Below, one piece after another: positions 56,288 to 64,000 of a DNA stretch of 64,000 bases; the first letter of the stretch is position 1, and every line of letters begins with the position of its first letter. The notes under the pieces are model-generated. The model had not been told where the DNA came from, made no database searches, and saw only the letters and a program-made list of their open reading frames with translations. Source of the stretch: Hymenopus coronatus (lineage: Eukaryota > Arthropoda > Insecta > Mantodea > Hymenopodidae); the NCBI GenBank assembly GCA_030762935.1, contig CM060900.1:108280620-108344619 (forward strand), in the 5' to 3' direction. The position numbers and the translations under genes were made by a program.

Positions 56288-57490
56288 TTATTTTCTTTTA
56301 AATACGGTACCGGAGTCTGATCAGGACTCCGGCACTGTATACTCTACTTTAATTTACCTTTTTTTTTTGTTTTACCTTGTTTTTCTGTATTATTACTGGA
56401 TTGCTGTTTTTTTACTGTTACAACAAACACATAGCACCCATGCCCAAGGCGGGCCTCGAACCCACGATCCCCAGCGCTACGAAGCACCAAAGCGGGACGC
56501 CATGGCGAGCGCGGCCATGGGGACCGGCACCTTGGACGGTCTATCGAATGAGGAGATAAAGGAGAATCTTGCCGAACAAGGTGTAAACATCTGTGTACCG
56601 GGTTCAACGGAGAGTGAACAGTGAATTCGTGCCTACTCTTACCCGGTTCCTCACATTTGATCGGGCAGAGCTCCCTCAGGGGATTAGGGCAGGTTACGAG
56701 GCCATCGAAGTGAGGCCCTACGTTCCGAACGCACTAAGATGCTATAAATGTCAACGCTTTGGGCACACGAGCGAGTTTTGTTGTGGTCGGTCTACTTGTG
56801 TAAAATATGGAGAAGTCCAAAATGGCGGCAATTTCACCTCACATCCATCTTGTGTTAACTGCGGCAGAGAAAATCCATCTAGCGGTCCGATATCTATAGT
56901 GCAGTGTAGTCAAACCGGTATCCAGGCGGGAAATCGCAACTCAGACCTGCAATATGAACGGGGCCACAATTACTGACAAGATCCTTGTAGCCAGGCCGCT
57001 ACCTAAGCCGTCCGTCACTATGTCTAAATCCGCCTCAACATCTTTAAAATCCGCCAACGTAAGGAGCAGCCCGGAACGTTTATTACCTAGACCTTCGACT
57101 CAGGAGACTAGACTGGCAAACCTGTCACAATTTCTGCATTAGCGCTTAAGTTTAAGACCAGTTATGTCTTCTCGGACTTCTTAAAATCAAGTGCAAAGAC
57201 CACATCCAATACACCTAAGGGAAGGACCAGTCCACGTCATTCTCCACATAGATCCTCTTCTGAGGTATCTTCTGGGGGAAGCCCTGATCGATAACGACCG
57301 TCTTCGCTGATCAGTACCTCAAATCGGTTCGACGTTCTTGAACCGAAATTTTCTACTGGGAAGGGGACCTCCCCCGTGGAAGAGATATAATAGGAGAATG
57401 CTTCCGCCACTTCCAAACGGACGGTGCGTAAGCGACAGGATCGTGCTCCTGAGAGAAGCATTAGTCCGACAGCAAAGAAGAATAAGTTAA
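55972..57490 (+). pseudogene. LINE ORF1 (zinc-knuckle RNA-binding protein), broken, copy 2
   Basis: Duplicate of 23,845-25,380, with the same frameshift, SINE insertion and degraded second knuckle. Small differences: QCSQTGIQAGN here, QCSQPGIQEGN in copy 1. Confidence 0.78.
56260..56529 (-). mobile_element. SINE family B inserted in LINE ORF1, copy 2
   Basis: Duplicate of 24,132-24,419 with a poly-T of about 26 bases instead of 44. Confidence 0.78.
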
Positions 57491-57556
57491 ACCAACCAGC
57501 ATAGCCGAATATGCAGAAACACCTTTCTATTTAGTACTTAACCCATAATATCAACA

Positions 57557-58670
57557 ATGGATATCCTACAGTGGAACATTTGCGGAATTAGACCACATCG
57601 ATCAGAGCTTTAATTATTGATCCATCAGAATCAGCCTTTGGTCGTATGCTTACAGGAGGCGAAGCTGCGTCCAAAGGACACTGCTACCATCGGGCAGTGC
57701 TCCTCCGTACGGTGTGATTTATTACCAGAGGAGGGTGTTGCCGCTCATGGGGGCACTATGATGCTAATCAAGGATGATATCTCCGCCGAGTCCGTTCCTT
57801 TACAATCTGATATCCAGTCAGTTGCTGTAGTATAGCGCATCCCTCCTGCAGCTAAACAGTTTGTAGCACCGGAGAGCCCACTTTACTTTTTGACGCATTT
57901 AATACTTTTTCCCACCTGGATATTGCAGTCTGTTCACCACAATTAGCAGTTTCTTTATGCTGAAATATCATCTCTGATTTACATTTTAGTGACCACTTTG
58001 CCTGTATCATTCGTCCCTTAACGCTTGAAGTATATTCTACAAGTTTACCTAGATGGCGTTTAGATCAAGCCAACTGGAACCTATACTCACGTCTAGCTGT
58101 TTTTACCTATGACGAGCAAGCAGCTGTGGATCAATTAGTCGACCATCTCACAGAGACAATTCTTTCTACTGTTGCTGAGCAGTGTATTCCGCGCCCTACT
58201 TGTCAACCCCGTCGTAATCTAGTGTCATTTTGGTCAGAGGAATGCCGGACTGCCATTAGTGCACGCAGACGTGCTTTCCAGGTTTTCCAGCGTCAACCTA
58301 CACTGGATAACCTGATACACTACAAGAAGATGTCTGCCAACTCTAGACGGGTTATTAAGGATAGCAAAAAGATATCTTGGAATAATTTCGTAGCTTCCTT
58401 TAATCGACATACAGCTTCCTCTGTCATATGGGATAAGTTGAGGCCTGTGGCCGGATAATCGACCCATATGCCAATTGCGGGCCTAAAAACAGCAGCGGGT
58501 GCTGTTGTTGATAACTTTGACGTGGCTAACATTTTGGGCAGTGCTTTCGGTCGTGTTTTAGCTCCGACAAATTATACTCCCAAGTTTCTTGCAGTCAAGC
58601 CTCAAGTGGAATCTCAGGGTTTCTCCTTCCGTTCAGGAGAGCTTGAGGACTATAATCGGCTCTTCACCAA
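57557..58670 (+). pseudogene. LINE ORF2, APE endonuclease and linker, broken, copy 2
   Basis: Duplicate of 25,447-26,560. The linker frame is uninterrupted here for 110 codons (58,126-58,458), reading AFQVFQRQPTLDNLIHYKK where copy 1 has a stop in place of Gln. The stop after RSEL is shared, so it predates the duplication. Confidence 0.78.
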
Positions 58671-58671
58671 C

Positions 58672-59699
58672 AGAGCTAAACGTGCCGGACTTCGAGACAG
58701 AGGGTTGGCGGAATCGCAAGAGTTTCCGGGCTTTAGAAAAGGACACCTTCTTTTTCACACGGATCTCCTGGATCGCCTTCTCCTCTGTAAAACGGGGACA
58801 TTCGCGGGAACTGGATGAATGTTCACCGTCGCAATTCACGCAGGATGGGCCTTTACTACATACACCATCGTGGGATTGGTCACCTCAGTTCGCACAGGTA
58901 GATTCGCCGTTACAAAAATCACGCGTGGGGCAAAACGTTGACATTTATAGCATCTGAGCGGATTGGGTATATAAGGCCTAACCTCGCTAGCTTCGTACTC
59001 CGTCTTAATCTTCTGTGGCAGATCTATCCGATCAAAAGTAAGGAACAGGGTACGAGTAGGCATGAATCCCCTTTGACTTTACGCTGAACCCGATAGACTG
59101 ATGTTACACCTTGATCCGCCATATTTTCTTGAATCTCCTCGGTGCTTAAACCGTCAAGAGCGCGGGTGGTATCACACCGCGTGAGGAGTTTTGTGTGCTT
59201 CGACATTCACGGGGCAGCTGGCTAACATTTTGGCCTTAATTATTTGGGCAGCCTGGGAGGCGGAGAATGCTTCAACCAGCAGCGTGCCGTTACGGGCTTT
59301 AATGTAAGGCTTAACAGGGCCAGCTATGGCATCAAGACCCTTTTGAATGGCAAAAGGGCTGACCATAGAAAACTTTCTCCCTACCTCTGTTCCATTAACA
59401 GCCAAGTAGCGAAGACCACAGGACTCGACTACTTCTTTTCCTAAATTAACATAAGTAGAGGTTTTGGTTTTGGGTGCTATAAAGACAAAAATAAATTCAT
59501 CCCCCAGTGCTCTTCACCCACCACGGAGCCCAACATGGGGTCGCCCCACTCGGGTGACAGGGGATATAGCGGGCGCGCTGTCCCTCTCACCCTGGAGTTC
59601 AGTATAATACCTAGTCTTGGCCGATTGACTAGGGGTGGGTTAGTCCCTAGCCTCCCGTTTAGGCGAAGCAGAAACTAAAGTGGTGCATTAGGTTGCGTA
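58672..59699 (-). pseudogene. Inverted 5' end of a second LINE (5' UTR and ORF1), copy 2
   Basis: Duplicate of 26,562-27,590. One extra frame disruption splits the knuckle: CYKCQRFAP here reads CYKCQRFGHTRDFC in copy 1, because a base was lost near 58,929. Confidence 0.8.
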
Positions 59700-59709
59700 C
59701 CCTCCCCAG

Positions 59710-60630
59710 TTACTGAAGAACAGAAGCCCAGGCTGAGATATGCAACCCCCAAGAGAGAGAGGGTGCACCCACCTTGGTTACGTGCTGCCTCCCAAGTCGA
59801 CGATGTTGGCATTCGGCAAGTGTATGATGCCGTCGTGTTGTATCCGTGCTTTTTTTTTTTTTTTTTTTTTTAAATGTTTATCCTCTTACAGTAACCGAAT
59901 TTGTATATACACCGATGGGAGTAAATGTACCGACGGTGTTGGATGTGCCTTTGTAACTGGAACCGAACCACATACTTTCGGTTTGCCTAGTCACACATCA
60001 GTTTATACTGCAGAACTGTATGCTATTTATCGAGCCATTCAGTACGTTTGCCGTCAAAAAACTGGGTAACTGCCTTATTCTGAGTGATTCGCTTAGCGCA
60101 CTTCAGAGCGTTCGTGAGCTGTACAGCTACCATACTTTAGTACAGCACATTCAGGATGCCATCCATATTTTACATGCTGCTGGCGTGGATGTGGATCTCG
60201 CATGGCTTCCTGGATAGATTAGCTTGTCAGGCAATGAATTAGCGGATGAGGCGGCAAAGGCAGCAACCACGGAGCCCAGTGTCAGCATTACTTGTTCAAC
60301 AGCCGAGGATTTTAGACTTAATTTGCGGACAGAGGTGTTTTCGCTCTAGCATGCAGAGTGGTCTGCTCTCCGTAACAACAAGCAAAGGCTCTTCCGGTAC
60401 CCGGGTTAACTTCCTCACGCTCTTCTCGTCGTGAGGAAGTGGTTTTGGCTCGTATTCGTATCGGTCACTGTTTTTTTACGCACAGTTATATTTTTAAGAA
60501 CGATCTTGCTGCTATCTGCCCGCTTTGTACGCAGGCATTATCGGTCCGTCATGTGTTTTCCTCTGGCAGACATACGCTCCTCTCTGCACTTGCCTCACAT
60601 ACTCGCAGAGGTTTTGGGTACGTTATATAA
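59710..60630 (+). pseudogene. LINE ORF2 C-terminal part: RNase H and Cys-rich tail, copy 2
   Basis: Duplicate of 27,601-28,500 but better preserved: YTDGSKCTDGVGCAFVTGTE and YTAELYAIYRAIQYV keep the catalytic Glu and the 14 bases lost from copy 1. MVLARIRIGHCFFTHSYIFK and CPLCTQALSVRHV are in one frame. A poly-T tract of about 21 bases (59,851-59,871) replaces a seven-T stretch in copy 1. Confidence 0.78.
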
Positions 60631-60976
60631 CTTTTTATCCCGTTTGAATTTTAGACTAGGAATTTAAGATTTTATTTGTATTTCCCATTACAGCTATTGC
60701 TGGGCCGGTAACTGTTCTTTGAAATTCTTTTAAACTTTTAATTTCCTTTATATTTTTATTGCCTGTTTTAGTAAGGCAGTTTTAGCTTTTTATTCCTTTT
60801 TAGCTGTTTTGTTTTACTGGTTTTGTTCACTCGTTTACCGTTTGGTTGGTTTTGTTTTATATTGGGTTTTAGTTCTTTTAGCCATTATTTTATTAATTGA
60901 TTTTGTTTTTGTTTCCGGCACGTTTGTTTTTCGGAGGGCACTGATAATCTCGAAGTTGAGCACCCTTAAACGCCAC

Positions 60977-61013
<37 letters not shown>

Positions 61014-63298
61014 TTGAATTTGGAAATGTATCGAACTGTGATATTTAATTTCCTGTAAGGATTTTTCCGCTGTAATGCCTACTTTAAACTAATTTAATGA
61101 CAACAAATTTGAGGGATCATGCGCACATGAATCATGGCTATCAGAGTTTTCACCCCGAGATTCACCTTCCTACTACTAGATCACCACATCAGTGAATGAC
61201 TCATCTCATGAAATATATTACCTTCATCCTTTCTCCCGCTATGAGCTTAAAACAGTAGTTCATCTAAAGAATAATGGAATTCTGCGACTGACAAAATTGT
61301 AATATTGTACCATTCATTTTTAAATAAAATTAATTCATTCTTTATGAAAACCAAAACAAAAAAAACTCGATTTCATTAATTTAAAAAAAAAACCCTCAAT
61401 CCTACGTGTTTTGAAATTTCGATGCACTATGAATTTCACCCTATACTTAGCAACAACACTAGCTTATTTTATCAGCGACCTAACATTAACCCACCGCAAA
61501 ATTAGTATTGCTTGACCATTGTAGTTAGTGATGGGAGTATTCGATTGCAAAATATCGATATATTCGATTCTTGGATGTTCTCGAGATGTTCTAGAATTCT
61601 GAATGGTGTATTCGAATCCTTCACTCGGATGTGTTCTCGTTTGAAAATGTCCTGAATGCGGTATTCGAATACTGCACTCAAGTTTCGGATAGCTGCATGT
61701 GCACCGAACAGAATCGAGATCTCGTCTCGAGAGTAGCTTTACCTAAAACTGATTGGTGCTCTTGCTTCAAGGTCATTCATAATCATGATACATTGCGAGA
61801 GGAGCAGAGGGGAGAGCACGCAGATAAACATCCTTCAAAATAATCACCTGGCCAGCATGCAACATGAGAATATGTTATCAATTAAATCCTTGAGCTTCTT
61901 ACCGTCCCAAAGCTAACGAACGATACCCATACAATTGTTTCAAATACGTGATCATATTTTAACTGTATATCTTGTTGTAATGGAATGTACAGTGTACGAT
62001 GGGTTAGCGCAGCGAATGAACAGTATTAGAAATTGGAACTAAATTCATATGTAACGCTTGCATAGTAAAGATTTTCAAGAACTGTATACAACATGGATCT
62101 CACATAATTGTACATAATATCCTGTTAATATGAGCTTATCAATGAAAATAATGCATTATTATTTAAATCTTAAGTAATAATATTTAACATGAATTATTAT
62201 GCAATGGTCAATAATAACAATTTGTTTCTTATACTATCTCTAATACACTTTAGTAGCTGCCAACTGTCCAATTCAACAATTATAATATGTATGCTTCAAT
62301 AGATGAATAAAATCAATCAGTTTGAATGCATGCCAATAAAGGCCCCCAACAAGATGCCTTCAGATATATTTCAAGAGTAAGATATATTTTAACCGACGCA
62401 TCTCTTGCTGACCCATGAAAAATCCATTTTATTTTGCAAAGGAATTGTTGGATTTTAAAGGACCTATGGAATTATAAGGTTTAAACTTTCCATTAAGACG
62501 TACTAAGGAGCATGTAAGCACGCGATGACTGTATCAAATAAGAATTTAACACGTTCGTGCTTAAATACTGCCCTAAAATAATATGATAACCTCTCTTTAT
62601 TCAAATGAACTGCTTTCCTGTCATCATTAGCTTTAGAATCCTTGCAGCATAGCGTCCATACATCATACACAGCAAAACAACGATTTATTCTGCCCTTGAG
62701 TCTTCTCAACTCAGAGGTTCCGGGTTTGATTCCCAGCTGGGGCAGGGAATTTTTCTTTAACCAGAATCATTCTATTACCCACAATTTGAATGTGAGAGTG
62801 AATGTGTGAGTGTGTTTTATAATAGTTTAAAACTGAAGAAAAAGAAAACAGATCCTACAGTGCAGTGAGAAAAACACCAGCAGTTATTTTTCAAGTCCAA
62901 GCCACGATATAACCATACAAGTTAAATGGGGCTATAAAATGGGGGAACAAATTCTGATGTGTTCCTTTCACATGACTTTCTCTACCTGCTCTGCAAACAA
63001 GTTTTTCTTACCAAACATTATTGTTTAATTACTCCATGCTAATCGAGATAAATGTTAGCAGAATAGTATTATTCCTTAGTTCCTTATAGGTAGAAGGGAG
63101 AGTCAAATGTTCTAAAAGCTTATCCAATCAATTTTTATTAAAGAACACACTTCAATGTTCAATTTCATTTCCAATAATATTTTACGTTTTCCAAAGCAGC
63201 TGTTCATTAAATATGTTGTGGTCTTAAAATATTAACTAAAGAGTAAATATTTTCTGTTATCACAAATGAGCATGTTTAAATAGGCCTTTCTATTTATC

Positions 63299-63341
63299 GT
63301 GTTTAACGCTCGCTTTTATTATCTACATATGAGGAGGTGAC
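63299..63341 (-). mobile_element. SINE fragment at the right edge of the duplication
   Basis: GTGTTTAACGCTCGC through CATATGAGGAGGTGACAC matches the 3' part of the SINE family (compare GCAGGCGGTGACACTG at 22,236). SINE homology ends at about 63,341, ten bases beyond the last base shared with copy 1. This would be the unrearranged right flank. Confidence 0.65.
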
Positions 63342-63695
63342 ACGCAAACACGAACATGTCCAAAATTTAAAAAAATTGAGTTACGTTGTGGAATGGTAAT
63401 TAGAGGATAAGCGGAATGTATATACATCTTGCTATTGAAGGAAACCCGAATATATACTGTGAAAATGCGTGGTTCAAAGCAAATACGAACATGTCCACGT
63501 ATAAATTTCCTGCAAAGAAGAACTAGTCCATACAACCAATAGGAGGCTGTGGTTTAAGTCACGTGATTTCCATTCCATTCGAGGCCAGGCATTCCCGCGC
63601 AGAGCAGCTGGTATGATTATTGTCGCGCTTCTGTGTTCTCATGTAATATTGTATTCTAATATCTAGTAGCAGCAATTATTAGGTCAGCCTTTTAG
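63342..63695. other. Unique right flank, no gene seen
   Basis: Starts GCAAACACGAACATGTCC; ACGAACATGTCCA recurs near 63,485. GTCACGTGATTT at about 63,558 is an E-box-like palindrome. TCAGCCTTTTAG at 63,684-63,695 could serve as a splice acceptor for the open frame that follows. Confidence 0.45.
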
Positions 63696-64000
63696 TTAAC
63701 GAGTGAAATAGATGAAGAACGTGTATTTGTGAAGACTGCAAGCAAGGGTAGCAGAAAGAGGAAGAGGAATGAATCGCAACGTGAAAAGGATAAAGGGAAA
63801 CGGTGTGTTGCACCAAGAGGCTTTCATTCTTTACATGCATGTACACACCAAAATAAACAGTTCCCTTGTCGGGAAATACACCCACGAGATGCAGTGCACC
63901 TGAGGCAATTAATTTATAAAGTTCAAGATAAAGCAGCTCAAGAAAGGATGCTTGCACAGATGATGTCGCTGAAAAATATTCAAAGAAAGCGACCTCGAAA
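63696..64000 (+). CDS. Open frame running off the window; possible exon of unknown protein
   Basis: About 101 codons are open from just after an in-frame TAG (63,693-63,695) to the window end, with no ATG near the start. Reads SEIDEERVFVKTASKGSRKR, a basic stretch KRNESQREKDKGKR, then RGFHSLHACTHQNKQFPCRE, IHPRDAVHLRQLIYKVQDKA and AQERMLAQMMSLKNIQRKRP. The Cys/His spacing (C-x-H-x5-PC) followed by a helical, Gln-rich segment and KRPR resembles a widespread but uncharacterised insect protein group often linked to transposons. I do not assign a function. It may be an exon with acceptor AG at 63,694-63,695, a transposon fragment, or chance. Confidence 0.4.

Larger units (their letters stand above)
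55821..61013 (+). mobile_element. Composite dead LINE (I/Jockey-type), copy 2
   Basis: Duplicate of 23,693-28,888 with the identical order of parts, including the inverted 5' piece and the SINE insertion. Ends in (ATC)n at 60,976-61,013. Some frames are longer than in copy 1. Confidence 0.8.
37552..63331. repeat. Large segmental duplication, copy 2
   Basis: Near-identical direct copy of 1-31,209. It carries the same SINEs with the same target-site duplications, the same composite LINE and the same hAT remnants, so all of those insertions predate the duplication. It lacks the 5,464 bp that lie between two repeat units in copy 1. Homology stops abruptly near 63,331, after CTACATATG, where copy 1 continues with different sequence. 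Confidence 0.93.

Noticed and set aside
1..64000. CRISPR arrays, operons, ribosome binding sites, riboswitches, terminators and prophage.
   Set aside because: No regularly spaced short repeats or bacterial gene layout. All repeats are eukaryotic transposon or microsatellite types.

Overview
The window is AT-rich, intron-less-looking repeat DNA from an animal genome, most likely an arthropod. The evidence is several tRNA-derived SINE families, an I/Jockey-type LINE that carries an RNase H domain, hAT and Tc1/mariner transposase remnants, and many microsatellites. No bacterial-type operon, rRNA, functional tRNA or intact host gene is visible. Every recognisable reading frame is a decayed transposon gene, except possibly one open frame that runs off the right end (about 63,696-64,000). 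Species cannot be named from the sequence alone.

The dominant structure is a very large direct duplication. Bases 1-31,209 (copy 1) recur in the same order and orientation at 37,552-63,331 (copy 2) with only a few differences per kb. The 6.3 kb between them (31,210-37,551) occurs once. This fits a simple tandem duplication of a unit of about 37.5 kb that starts at 31,210 (its first occurrence lying left of the window) and ends at 63,331. The internal junction falls inside a SINE, and the outer right edge falls inside a SINE fragment of the same family. That suggests unequal recombination between two SINEs. Retained haplotypes in the assembly are the main alternative.

Layout of one unit, copy 1 coordinates: a Tc1/mariner-like fragment (0.73-1.1 kb); a possible hAT scrap (1.4-1.7 kb); a SINE with a (TTA)n tail (2.1-2.6 kb); a SINE inserted inside another SINE (2.9-3.4 kb); noncoding repeat units (2.6-4.8 and 6.2-7.4 kb) around a hAT C-terminal pseudogene (5.3-5.8 kb); a possible hAT-like element marked by CGATTC motifs (8.0-11.1 kb); a stack of related noncoding units carrying dead hAT fragments (11.3-23.7 kb); a composite dead LINE with an inverted 5' piece and an inserted SINE (23.7-28.9 kb); and a gene-poor tail to the junction (28.9-31.2 kb).

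Copy 2 lacks 5,464 bp relative to copy 1 (roughly copy 1's 15.6-21.0 kb). Its sequence switches from matching the first to matching the second flanking repeat between 53,114 and 53,217. This is the mark of deletion by recombination between direct repeats. The two copies have since collected independent stops, indels and microsatellite length changes. Nothing here looks like a working gene system; the window is best read as a record of repeat-driven genome rearrangement.
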